From: Glutinoglossum americanum
Taxonomy: Eukaryota > Ascomycota > Geoglossomycetes > Geoglossales > Geoglossaceae
Length of the DNA stretch: 64,000 nt
Assembly (NCBI GenBank): GCA_020080175.1
Contig: JAGHQL010000001.1
Coordinates: 335,040-399,039 of the forward strand
Reading direction: 5' to 3'
Made by a program: the position numbers and the translations under genes
Notes under the pieces: model-generated
Told to the model about the DNA's origin: nothing
Seen by the model: only the letters and a program-made list of their open reading frames with translations
Databases searched by the model: none
Shown: piece by piece, positions 43,122 through 53,643 of the stretch
Numbering within the stretch: the stretch's first letter is position 1
Layout of the letters: each line of letters opens with the position of its first letter

Positions 43122-46100
43122 TCATCCCTCTCTTATCTCCCCCAGCATAGACGAGCAGCGCTTGGAACATGCTATAGTAGTGGGATGGTTTAATCCAAGT
43201 GTCTTCTCATAGCCTGCATAGGTTCTTTGATAAAGCAAGGATGCATCGTCATACTTCTTTTGGCTGTGAAGCAAGATGGCAAGATAATAAATGCTTGTCA
43301 GTGTGTCTGGGTGATCCTTTCCTAGCATTTTTTCCCTTCCGTCCAGTGCCCGCCGGTTCATCTTAGCCGCTTCATACTTGCCCTGGTATTGCAGTAATAA
43401 AGCCAGATTGCTGATGCTCGTCAGTGTGTCTGGGTGGTCCCTCCCTAGCATTTTCTCCCTTCCGTCTAGTACTCGCCGGTTCATCTCCTCAGCCGCCTCG
43501 TACTTGCCCTGGTATTGTAGTGATAAAGCCAGATTGCTGATGCTCGTCAGTATGTCTGGGTGATCCCTCCCTAGCATTTTCTCCCTTCCGTCCAGTACTC
43601 GCCGGTTCATCTCCTCAGCCGCTTCGTACTTGCCTTGGTACTGCAACACTAAAGCTAGGTTGCTGATGCTCGTCAGTGTGTCTGGGTGATCCTTTCCTAG
43701 TGTTTTCTCCCTTCCGTCCAGTGCTTGCCGGTTCATCTTCTCAGCCGCCTCATACTCGCCCTGGTATTGCAGTGATAAAGCCAGATTGCTGATGCTCGTC
43801 AGTGTGTCTGGGTGATCCTTTCCTAGTGTTTTCTCCCTTCCGTCCAGTGCTTGCCGGTTCATCTTCTCAGCCGCCTCATACTCGCCCTGGTATTGCAGTG
43901 ATAAAGCCAGATTGCTGATGCTTGTCAGTGTGTCTGGGTGATCCTCTCCTAACGTTTTCTCTCTTCCGTCTAGTGCTCGCCGGTTCACCTTCTCAGCCGC
44001 CTCGTACTTGCCCTGGTACTGCAACACTGAAGCTAGATTGCTGATGCTCATCAATGTATCCGGATGCTCATAGCCCAGTACCTTTTCTTCTAGCTCCAGC
44101 GCTTGCCGGTGCATCTCCTCGGCCGCCTTGTACTTTCCCTGATCCCTAAACACTACCCCAAGGTTGTTTACGCTCATCAGTGTGTCTGGATGCTCAAAGC
44201 CCAACACTTTCTCCTTCAGTTCCAGTACTTGCCGGTGCATCTCCTCAGCCGTCTCGTACTTGCCCTGATGACTAAGTACCACCGCGAGGTTGTTCATACT
44301 CATCAACGTATCAGGATGCTCGGGGCCCAATGTATTTTCTCGTATAAAAAGAGCATCTAGCCCTTTTTCGTAAGCAAGATTATATCGTCCTTGTGTCTCA
44401 TCGTAGGAAGACATATTGTGAAGAAGTTGTGCGCGCTTCAGTAAATTTGAGTCAGATGTGAAGGTATATCGAGCTACAACTTGTACATGTGGAGACAATG
44501 CTTCACATATGGCCCAAGTGCTATAATCGCAAGATGGAAATGCCATCGTTAATATATTCAAAGCTTCTTCTTGCCACTTAGTCATTTCTCCCTGAAGCTT
44601 AAGCCATCTTCGAACCGAAATCTGCACGAGTCGGTGAATTTCAAAGCTTGCTCTCCCCTTCTCAGCAATAACCAAACCGAAGGCAATTAATGCCCCAAGG
44701 GCGGTTGTGAACTTGGTCTTCCGCTCGCCATCTCTATGCAGGAGAGTTTTTGGGATTCCTTGTCGATCCAAAACAGCCATGAGAGACAATATCTCAGCTG
44801 CTCGTGGCATTTGTTGTCTGATTTGGTCAAAGGATACTTTCCATGTCCGAATGACTGAATTTCGACTCTCGAAGTCTCTTCTAATATCCGGCAGGTCCTC
44901 ACTCAAAAGATCTTGTATCTCAGAATCCTCTGCGGAGAAAATTTCAAGGTATTCTCCAACCGTAATGCTGTTTTCGCTGATATAAGCGGCTGCTTGAGTA
45001 ATTGCAAGAGGCAGATATCCTAAAACGTTAAGAAGTTCTCTAGACTTGGTCTTGTCCAAACTGTCTTCCTGCGACACTTTTGACCATAATAATTCCATTG
45101 CTTCTTGCATACCCGTTGGCGAAACTATAATTACTTTCTCCCTATTAGCTAGTCTTTCTCCAACCCGTTTATCCCTTGTTGTGATTAATATCGAGCCGTT
45201 TGAACTAGAAGGAAGGTAATTGATTTACGGCACTCTCTGTTCGCTACCTATTGATAACGGGTTCGGCTTGGCGCTGAAGATTTCTATATCATCGGCATTG
45301 TCTAATACTAACAACCAAGGCCCATTCACATCGTCGCTGAGTCACCTTGAGACTAGTTGGAATGTATCGACATTCGAATCGTTCCAGTTAAGCAAGTAGA
45401 GCTTCTTTGCGATGTCCTTGTATGCTTGATCCATCCTATAGATAGTGCTGGCATGTATCCAGAAGACATGGCTTTCGGGATGCCGTTCTCGGAATCTATA
45501 GCAATATTCAATGGCGATCTGGGATTTCCTGTACAAGAGTCAACGAGATGTCAGCACTATTAGCAGACAAACTTACCCCACTCCACCAATGCCAGCCAGT
45601 GCAATGCGCCTCTGGACTTCGAATTGTCTGCTAATGTTCGCAATAACGTCTTCTCGGCCAATGAACTTTAAATCCCGTTCAAACGGCACTTCGAAGCATG
45701 CCATCCGCGAATTCTCGACATCATCTAGCTTGAATTGCTCAATATCTCCTTCACAGCACTTATTGGTTCCTGATAGGAGACAAAGAGCTCTAGTATCCGG
45801 TCTACGGTTGGGATTTCGATGTAGCATTTTCTCCACGCCATGGAGACCTTCAATAACCTTGACGCAGGAAACGCCAAGGCCAGGGAAGTTTTCCGAGTCG
45901 CTAAGTACATGTATCAATGACCCGTGCATACTGCAGTAGGTAATTAGCCTTTCGATCCATCTCTGAACGTTCGATAATGTCTGCGCAAAGCCACTGGAGA
46001 GGCCATCCATTGCAGTTTCAGTAATATCAAGACCATCTAACTCGTCGGCGGGGGACTTGCGGTACCGCTCAAAATCGCTTAGGCTCTCTCCGAGCAAGAT

Positions 46101-48148
46101 TGTGTACATTTCGAGCCAAACGCAGCCCATCGAGAAGATATCAGATGCTCGACCACGCGGCTCGCATAACAGCACTTCGGGAGACGCATACATAGGCGTA
46201 TGACCGGTCGCACCATGGGTTTGGGTTTCATGCCCACTGTCAACCCTCGTCGATAGGCCGAAATCTTCGATGAACAGTCAGCAACGAGTTATTGATAAGT
46301 TCTGCTAATCATACCCACGATAACTCACCTGCAAGGTAAACCTTATAATCCCTTTCCGTTCCACGTTCTTGCACCAAGATGTTGCTTGGCTTGATATCCT
46401 TGTGCCGGACAAACTGAGAATGAAGATAGTCCAGACCATGGATGAGACACTTGAAAAACTTTTCCAGAGCCTGTTTTCGAGCAATGTAATCCGACTTATT
46501 CAATGAGGCTTCTCGAGGCCTAGGATTCTGCAGGTCAGAAGTGGGTCCATCTGATGGTAGCGCCCTAAAAGACTCAATGCTCCCCATAAATGTCTGGAGA
46601 TTCATATCCGCAGCTGGGTATATTAGAAGCGAGAAGAAGCGCGGTTCATTAAGAGTGCCAACCAAGCGAATGATGTGCGGGTGCCGCAGCCCTTGAAGCA
46701 TTTTGACCTCATCTAACAACATCTCAAGCTTTAACAAATGCTTGGTTTTCTGTAGCGATTTCTTCGCGAATATATACGGCCCACGCCGGGTAGTGCGGAC
46801 CTTGGTCACCAGTGAAGATGACCCTATAGCTATGACGTCTAGTTGTTCGAGTGGCACAACTTCATTCGGGCCGTAATCGACATGGGCACCCCTGCCAGAC
46901 CAATCAATTCCCTGAACTACCATATTCTCCGCCTTACTCGCTATGTGAGATATTGAAGGTTGGGCCTGTGGTACGAGATCCATGGTTTCCAAGGCATCGA
47001 CGGTCGGTATGTCGATACTATAAAGAGTAAGCTGTTCCATGTCTGGATATTCTGGCTGTAACTTTCCCCTAGGGCTTGTTGAAGCATCGTTAGCCTGAGG
47101 GATGACTTCAGTGGGCAGGCTGTAATTTTCCAAAGTCACATCACAACAAGGCCCAGGCGGAAAGCTGCTAACTATCCGCATGCAATTTGGACGACCGGAA
47201 TCTGATTCAGAGAGCGTTTCCTTAATGAGTTCCAAGAGCCGTGTCCACCACTCTGACTCTCCTGGTGGAAATTGACGATAAGGAGCATTCAGCCGCAGAC
47301 TTTGCAGCCAGGAATTGCAGGCCGCGAGGTTGGCTTCAAATGCAATCGTGGGTATATTCTCCCTCAGGCACCGACGGTGGTTTGCGTACTCCAGAAGAGT
47401 TCTACCACCTAGGACTGAAGCAATCTGGGAGAACACACATCCCATCGAAAAAATGTCCGCCTGTCGACCGAAGGGTTTTTTCTGAACGACCTCAGGTGCA
47501 GCGTAAATTGGAGTAGTATAGAGAGTGTCGATATCCACACTGGAAGCTCCGTGAAGCGCCAAAGTCTGTCAAGAGTACCGTGATCTGGCGCTTCGCTAGG
47601 CGTCTGACAATGATGTTCTTCGGTTTGATATCCAAATGCTTGATGTGTGGAGTAGTCTCATTATGAAGGTATGCTAAGGCACCTGAGAGGCACTTGAAGA
47701 ACATCCCAAGACTGTAAAACTCATGGTACGCCTTACGATTCATGTTTGCTTCTTGCAACTCCTCTAGAAAGGTCTTAAGGTTCCACTGTCCAACAGGAAA
47801 CAGTAGTAGGTGAAGAGTCCAGCCTAAAGCGTATGTGCCAACGAGCTGGATGAGATGCCGATGTCGAAGCTGTTGGATGTGCTTTACTTCGCTCATAACG
47901 ACCTCTAAGCCTTTTCTGTAATCTCTAATTATCTTCTGGGCCAAAGGGCGTTCATCGTTGCTTTGGCAGATGACCTTCTGGACGACAGCGTAGCCACCAG
48001 ACCCTAATACCTCATGGGTTGCAAGTGGAATATCCTCTCTTTTACCAAATTCGACATGGTTCCCTCGACCCGACCACCCTGGCTCTTCAGTACAATTCAG
48101 ACCGATGTATTGTACGAAACAGGCATAAGGACTTTTGGGCTTCGACAT
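43122..48148 (-). pseudogene. NLR-like protein: two kinase domains, NB-ARC and TPR array, disrupted
   Basis: Reading down the minus strand from ATG 48148, kinase domain 1 has WSGRGNHVEFG, LGSGGYAVVQKV, HLDIKPKNIIV, TDFGAS and, after a +1 shift near 47543, PIYAAPEV. A second kinase repeats the WSGRGAHVDYG lead-in and has FAKKSL, HKDIKPSNILV, and DFGLST split by a 64-nt intron (46328-46265), then PMYASPEVLL. A linker ends FIGREDVIANISRQF and leads to an NB-ARC P-loop, GIGGVGKSQIA, which is interrupted by a 48-nt intron (45576-45529). The NTPase continues with WLLVLDNADD and GSILITTRDKRVG. In-frame stops are TGA at 45344-45342 (expected Trp) and TAA at 45227-45225 (probably from CAA). The rest (45110-43122) is a winged-helix-like region and about ten 42-residue TPRs of the kinesin-light-chain type. 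Catalytic Lys, HxD and DFG are present in both kinases. Such STAND receptors act in fungal non-self recognition; the dual kinase head is unusual. It is recently broken, or carries sequence errors. Confidence 0.82.
43245..44345 (-). repeat. Array of 126-bp TPR-coding repeats
   Basis: Nine consecutive units of about 42 residues follow the pattern LG..HPDTL.S..NLA..L..QGKYE.AE..., preceded and followed by degenerate units. Neighbouring units near 43692-43817 and 43818-43943 differ at a single base by eye. One unit near 43365 has lost a Glu codon (YEAAKMNRR), making it 41 residues. Such uniform repeats are typical of NLR sensor domains that evolve by unit exchange. Confidence 0.9.
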
Positions 48149-49528
48149 GCTTCAGGAAGGTTTTGCCGGATGGGAGAGTGGGATAACATTCCGTGACAGT
48201 CGCTCAAGAAGCCTATGGAAATGATACGGTCAGTCATGGTCACCTAGTGGGGATTGAAGACCAGAATATGTTTGGAGTTGGAGGATCTTAGATGTAGCTA
48301 CTAATAAAAAGGAAATACTTTTCAATAACAAGATCAAACTAGAATGCATATATTCAGATTGCTCATATGGCCCGAAGAATCGTGACAAGGGAACCTACTG
48401 CTCTGCAAACTGCGATAAACCTTCACGGTTCCCACGGGAAAGCTGTGTAGTGCAAGGCTTTAGATTAGATATGGCACGAAGCTAAACTAATCGCGAATGT
48501 TAGATAGAAAACTTTCCATTCCTTACATTGGGCTGCCTCAATTGTGCGAGCTTGGCGCGCGAGACCCATAAAAATGGCGCCGTCCCATTCCGCCCATTCT
48601 AACATTTCCAATTGGGAGCAGCAGAGGCGAGAACAAAAAATTTGTCATCGTTCATCGTTTTGATCCTAGCTACAGATATACGGTACAAAAGGATTTTCCG
48701 CGGATCAGGCGAAAAAAAAAGCATGTAAAAATACCCAATGGCTGTTTTTTTGTTTACGTTTTCAATTTTTAACTCGGATTGCCAGCAAAGTATTTTCCCG
48801 TGCCTGCTTAGCTGCCTTTCCTTTCAGGCGTACTCGCCTTCTCCCCCTCTCCTCCTTTCCATATACCCTCTAGGGGGGGCGTGCACTAATCCCGTTCCAC
48901 CCACCCGAACAACAAAGATTTCCCACATTCGATTTGATTAGCCGCCCCAAGACAGCCTCTCTAGCGGGTATTTCGAGACGGACACTTCAGGACTTCTTAG
49001 TCTGGAAATTCAGGGGTATAGCCAAGATTCGAGGACTGCTCTCTTTCTTCTTGATTGCAACGAGTCAGATACTAAAGGTTATGGTGAGGTTTCAATATCC
49101 AAAAGAGAACCCCTTCATGTAAAAGCTGTTGCTAGGATATTATCATGGGTGGGGCTAATTCTTGCTCCGCTGCTAGAACGCGGGTCTGTGCTGGAGAAAC
49201 CAGAAATCTCGACGGTAAGAACTTCTTACAGTCGCGAGCGAAACCGGCTTCCCCCCGTGTGCAGCAGCTGGAGCTTTTCTCCCGCTCTTGGCCAAGGTTC
49301 TCAGTGTACTCTATCGGCGTCAGCGAGAGTTTGGGGGGAGGGGGGGGGGGGGGGGGAAGGAAAAAAAAGGCTTTTTAATTGAAAATTAGGGGAAAGACTA
49401 ACAACCCCCCAAAAAAAAAAAAAACAAATATTTCCCCNNNNNNNNNNGTGCGAGGCCCGCGCTCTTGCGCGGGGGGTGGCGACGTGCCGGTCGGTGGTGT
49501 CGCGGGCGGGGGAGCGGGCGGGTGGGAG

Positions 49529-49565
<37 letters not shown>

Positions 49566-50232
49566 AGAGAGAGAAGAGTCTGTGAATTGTAAATTTAGGG
49601 AGAAGCTACGAACTGCCTCAAACATAAGTAAACTACAATTTCCAGCCACCCAGGTTTCACCGTGGAACCGCCAATCTAACATATAGGGTAGTATCAAACG
49701 CCGACCAGAACCCCTACTAGCCCATTAAGACCGTCATCGTCATGGTCATTCTCCTTCTTATAGTGAAGCGAATACTCCAAGTACATGGACCTGCATTAAG
49801 TGAATTCTTACTACCGCCTCAGTGCGGGGGAAAAAAAGAAAAAAATAAGACTCACATAACAACCAAGTAATCAAGGAACCGTGGTACCAAAAGCGCACTT
49901 TGAAGAACCTCCAAACATGCGGGTTCTTTTTTCGAGGTTCTTGGCTTGTGGTTTACAACAATAGCCGGCATGATACTGTTTGGACACGCCACCCGGTAAT
50001 CAAACAGCTTCTAGAGCTCTCGTTAACAGCACAGGAAGAAAACAAAAGATGGGGGGGGGGGATCGAAAACATTCATGCACGCACAAATTCAGATCCCAAG
50101 ACGCCGTCCCATTCAAACATAGACCCGTCTGGCAGGTTCCAGGCAAGCCTTAACGCAACACGTTTAGCATTTCTTCCTTCCTCCGGCCGCCCTAGCTTTT
50201 AACAAAGCAGGCTATTATCGGAAACCGGAACC
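48149..50232. other. Intergenic region with assembly gap
   Basis: No gene is recognised. The first 500 bp should be the promoter of the NLR. The second half is simple sequence around the gap described separately, then ordinary AT-rich DNA with short unsupported frames. Confidence 0.35.
49336..49564. other. Assembly gap (10 N) flanked by poly-G tracts
   Basis: Ten N bases at 49438-49447 mark a scaffold gap. G-rich runs lie at 49333-49356, and a 35-G run lies at 49530-49564, with poly-A/C between. The joined ends may not be truly adjacent and the run lengths are unreliable. Confidence 0.95.
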
Positions 50233-50675
50233 CTACTCATTATTCATAAGTCCATTCATAATGGGAACCGGAGCACCTGGGAAAAGCCCCTCGACTTTCG
50301 CCTTCTTCGGAGAGCTTGACCACTGGATTTTCGCTACGAGGGAGTTGTCGCGGGCGCGGTATATGGCGAGAGGCTGTAGGATAGCGTATGGGTTAGATTG
50401 GCTAGTGGTGAGGCTGGATAGTAGTAGTGCTTTTTTACATATGACCCCGAGAAACTGAAGAAGTGGTCCTCGCCCTCGTCAACAAGGTTGTAGATCGGTT
50501 TGCCGTCGTCGTCGACAACTTGGCCTTTACGGTTGTATTTCCTCTGCAGGTTTTCCTGAGAATGGGGAGTCTTTCAAGAGGGGGGGTGCGGGGGCTTGTT
50601 TACGTGCCTGGCAGAATTTAAAATGGACGACGGGGGGCTTTTGGAAGGAGTTCGGTCCGTCTGTCATCGTGTGTG
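50233..50675 (-). CDS. Small spliced gene of unknown function (5' exon uncertain)
   Basis: Two exons are well defined on the minus strand. Exon 50555-50439 reads ENLQRKYNRKGQVVDDDGKP, then IYNLVDEGEDHFFSFSGSY. After a 65-nt intron with a CTAACCC-like branch site and a CTACAG acceptor, exon 50373-50233 reads PLAIYRARDNSLVAKIQWSS and ends at a stop after IMNGLMNNE. The upstream exon probably contains ATG 50667 (MTDGPNSFQKPPVVHFKFCQ), but no donor in that exon gives a clean phase to the CTCAG acceptor at 50556, so the start is unresolved. I do not recognise the family. The coherent splice signals and absence of stops argue for a real, possibly recent gene or fragment in the recognition cluster. 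Confidence 0.45.
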
Positions 50676-51859
50676 TGGGACTCTCTCTTGTGGCAAATAA
50701 CGCCAAAATTTGTGAGGTTTGCGTTAAAGGCCCGGAGAGGGGTCACAACTCACGGTATATGCAACAGCTTAGCGGTTTTTTTTTGGAATTATAGGAGGCT
50801 TCCCCGGGATTCGGAAAAAGAGGTCTGACGGGTCTTTCTGCGAGCTTATACTGCCCTACAACTCGAGTCTGCTTGCTGTGCAAAGATAGTAAGAGAAGAA
50901 AGAGCTTCTTGCCTCAGTGAACCCCGAACAGAGTGGATATCGAGTAGTGTATGTTGCGAGCAGCATCCTCAGGCAGATCTCGATGCCTGATAGATGGTGA
51001 CTGATCAGCGGACTGCTATGACTTATAATTAGCACTAGTATATAGCTCGTGATGGGGGGCACTCACCTTCCTATAGATAGAACGCTCAACCGAAGTCGCC
51101 TTCAAGCCCAGCCTCGTACCCCCGTTTAAGAGTTGTGGTCGGTGAGTGCCAGAGATACCCCGCGGCCTCGGCGACACGTGAGCTGCGAAGAGAGGGGCAC
51201 CGCCCCAGGCAACCAAATAGCTGGAGTTATCCGGACAAGCTCATGAGCATCAGCAACCTCGCATCTAGCGCGATTACATTCCCCCAACTTTTCTACTCCA
51301 GTCCGAACAGAGTAAATCTCGAGCAGGGCGAGCTTGGGCGATCCTCAACAAAAATGCACAAACACCCAGCCCTATACTACCAAAGCTTTAAGCTGGCTTT
51401 TCCAACTGCGCCTGACACCTGCAGTTTCCGTCTCCACTTCCTCGCATGGTTCGGCGTCCACAGCAGGAAGAGAACAGGACGCATTCAGATATGGTAATGA
51501 TGAACGACGGCACAGAGCTCTCGGTGCTGTGGAAGTGGGGCCTTGATTCAACGAGCTGGATAGTAGCAGAGTTCTACCAGTACACTGAGAAGCCGGGAAG
51601 AATGTCTCGGCCTTCAGGGATGATGTGAGAGGAAAGGAATAGCCTCAAATTTGTTGTGGTATGCCTCGCCACCGCCTGCGCCATGTGGCGCTCGGGAGAT
51701 TAGGATGCTCGAATAGGCATCGCTCTGGGGTAGAAGAAGCTATTGAGGCCGCCATTATATAGCCCGGAGGCCTTGTAGAGTAGTTACAAGGTTGTACGAA
51801 GTCATTGTGAATATACGAGTTATCGCGAGAAAATCCTCTACACCTGATTTACGTGACCC
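50676..51859. other. Region with coding-like fragments, no gene called
   Basis: A minus-strand reading near 51180-50930 joins in frame across a plausible intron (51064-51016): QLLNGGTRLGLKATSVERS then QSADQSPSIRHRDLPEDAAR, ending at a stop. No start or family was found. On the plus strand near 51453 an exon-like block follows a CTGAC...CAG acceptor. These may be remnants of accessory genes. Confidence 0.25.
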
Positions 51860-52605
51860 CTATTCGTACCCCTGAATCGAATATTTTCCAACACCAGCCA
51901 CCACCCTCCCCCCTCCTCCAGTCGCCGCCCCTCCGACTGCTATCAAGGTGGCCGTGTGAGGGAGTCTATAGGACGGTGTCAGTGAGAATGGGTATGCAGA
52001 ATGTAAAAGGGTCACTTACGCCGTTGAGTTCGCCGAGGCACTAGGACCTGGGAGGACTGGCGCTGTATAGAGGGGGGGCGTCGGCAGGGGCCTCGGGGGA
52101 GGGGGTTGGAGGGTAAATGGAAGGGCTGGAGAGGGCGCAGTTAGAAAGGGCTACAGCGACAAATGGGAGAGGGAGTAGAAGGGGACTTACTAGTGACAGC
52201 AGCCTTGACCCTGAGGCGGGAAACCAACTTCTCGGGGACGGCGACTACCACCTCCATGAGGACTGCCCTGATGGCACCCTTCTCTCCTACGGCCGCCCGT
52301 TCCATGGCCACCCCTCCCGCGGCCTTGACCCTGAGGCGGGAAACCAACTCCTCGATGGTGGTGACTACCACCTCCAAGAGGACTGCCCTGATGGCACCCT
52401 TCCCTCCCACGGCCGCCCATTCCATGGCCACCCCTCCCGCGGCCTCTGTGACGCTGATTTGGGAAGCCGTGGCTACGAGAGGATGATGAGAGCTGGCGAT
52501 TAGAGCGAGGAGGGGTGTGGCGGCAACATCAGCGAATATTTCGTACTTCGTGGTAGGGTCGGCTTTGGGCAGCTCCCTATCTGTAGTAGTACTATCTAGA
52601 TTCAT
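51860..52605 (-). CDS. Unrecognised 208-residue protein with a 40-residue internal duplication
   Basis: Three exons, 52605-52191, 52125-52020 and 51965-51860, give an uninterrupted product from ATG to stop. Introns of 65 and 54 nt have GTAAGT donors and branch sites (CTAAC, CTGAC) just before CTCCAG and CTATAG. The N-terminus MNLDSTTTDRELPKADPTTK leads to a hydrophobic segment (VAATPLLALIASSHHPLVAT). Two copies of a 40-residue unit follow (AAGGVAMEWAAVGGKGAIRA ... VVTTIEELVSRLRVK), then a proline-rich linker (LQPPPPRPLPTPPL) and a Gly/Ala-rich end (AVGGAATGGGGRVVAGVGKY). The units look like amphipathic helices. I know no such family. Both strands are open over the duplication because of codon composition, but only the minus strand has matching splice signals. 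It could be a small cell-surface or membrane-associated effector; that is speculation. Confidence 0.55.
52203..52442. repeat. 120-bp tandem duplication (two units)
   Basis: Units 52203-52322 and 52323-52442 are head-to-tail and differ at about 10 positions by eye (about 92% identity). The length is a multiple of three, so the reading frame of the minus-strand gene is kept. Confidence 0.95.
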
Positions 52606-52702
52606 CCCTAGGCTACTGCTATTTATCGTCTGTCGTGTGATTCTGCGGACCCCTCTCCTTAGGCTTCGCAATCTCTCTCGTAGGTCGCGTTCTAAAGCTT
52701 TT

Positions 52703-53293
52703 TTAGCTATTTATTTTTTCACTATAGGGCTTAAAGTGGGTGGACGCACCAAGTTTTTGGATTTTTTGACTGAAAGGGTCGCCATGCCGCATCTCTGTAA
52801 TATGGTCGCGTAAACCCCATGCATCCCATGGCAGTTCAGCCATGCATCCTTCTGATTCACGATAGGGGCATTCTACCCTCAACTCCGCCAAGGCTTGCTT
52901 CACTGGGTCCTTGATATCAAAAATCGCTCCACAAGCTCTAAGTGCCCATTGCTCGCGTAGCATTCGTATGCTAAGATTGTCTGTAGCGTAATGGAGGGGC
53001 AGATTGAGAGGTTGTGGGATGGGTCTTCGGTCGACGGGACAGGTAGACGAGATCTTCAGTGCTGGGATAAGACAGTCGCCGCAAAAGGTATGGCCGCACG
53101 GCGTCTCAACGGCGCACCAAAGCACACCAAGGCAGATGGGGCAGCAGACGCATGGGTCGATTGGAGTTGTGGGGGTGCACTCGCGGATATCCGAGAGTCT
53201 GGCGATCGAGCTGTGCCGGGCGATGGATCTGCGTCCGTACCAGGTTACGATTCCCCCAGGCGTCCAGAGTGTTTGTGGGCAGTGAGGCACCAT
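52703..53293 (-). CDS. TRAF-type RING-finger protein (putative E3 ubiquitin ligase)
   Basis: This is a single open frame of 196 residues from ATG 53293. The RING lies at about residues 47-95: CCPICLGVLWCAVETPCGHT, then FCGDC and STCPVDRRPI. The last zinc ligand is Asp instead of Cys (CPVD), as in TRAF6-type RINGs. Downstream, VECPYRESEGCMAELPWDAW with a following His resembles a first TRAF-type zinc finger. The frame stays open upstream with a hydrophobic run but lacks another ATG; a membrane-anchored longer form would need an unseen exon. The last 20 residues are not typical, and a GTGCGT donor near the end leaves room for a further 3' exon. An E3 role is inferred from the RING; substrate unknown. 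RING/TRAF genes are often expanded in fungal accessory regions. Confidence 0.72.
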   Translation of the reverse strand: MVPHCPQTLWTPGGIVTWYGRRSIARHSSIARLSDIRECTPTTPIDPCVCCPICLGVLWCAVETPCGHTFCGDCLIPALKISSTCPVDRRPIPQPLNLPLHYATDNLSIRMLREQWALRACGAIFDIKDPVKQALAELRVECPYRESEGCMAELPWDAWGLRDHITEMRHGDPFSQKIQKLGASTHFKPYSEKINS

Positions 53294-53643
53294 CTTAAGT
53301 AAAGGTGAAGGGGGAAAAAATAGGTGGAGGAGGAAGAGGAGGAAAATTAAGTTCTCTAGAATGAAGAGGGTCGAAAGTAGTGCTGAGATATGTGGCAATT
53401 TGGGGTGGCTTATTTACAAATCGCTCTTTCCTTAGACCGCGCTCATGATTGCAGTCAGAGAGCCTAGCACCAGCGTGCCTAGCGGAATAGGCCTACACAT
53501 ATACGCCGCATTGCCCATAGTGCCTTGACAAGTGAATTTTGTTGAGGGTCCCCTATTCGGCAATTGCACCCGGCAGTGATGCCAACAAAATTCGGTTGGC
53601 CGCCTAGCCTCCAGTTAAGCGACAACCTACCCACCTCACCAAA

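Noticed and set aside
52117-52503. Plus-strand frame of 128 codons over the 120-bp duplication
   Set aside because: The duplication keeps both strands open; only the minus strand has a start codon, two good introns and a stop in a consistent model.
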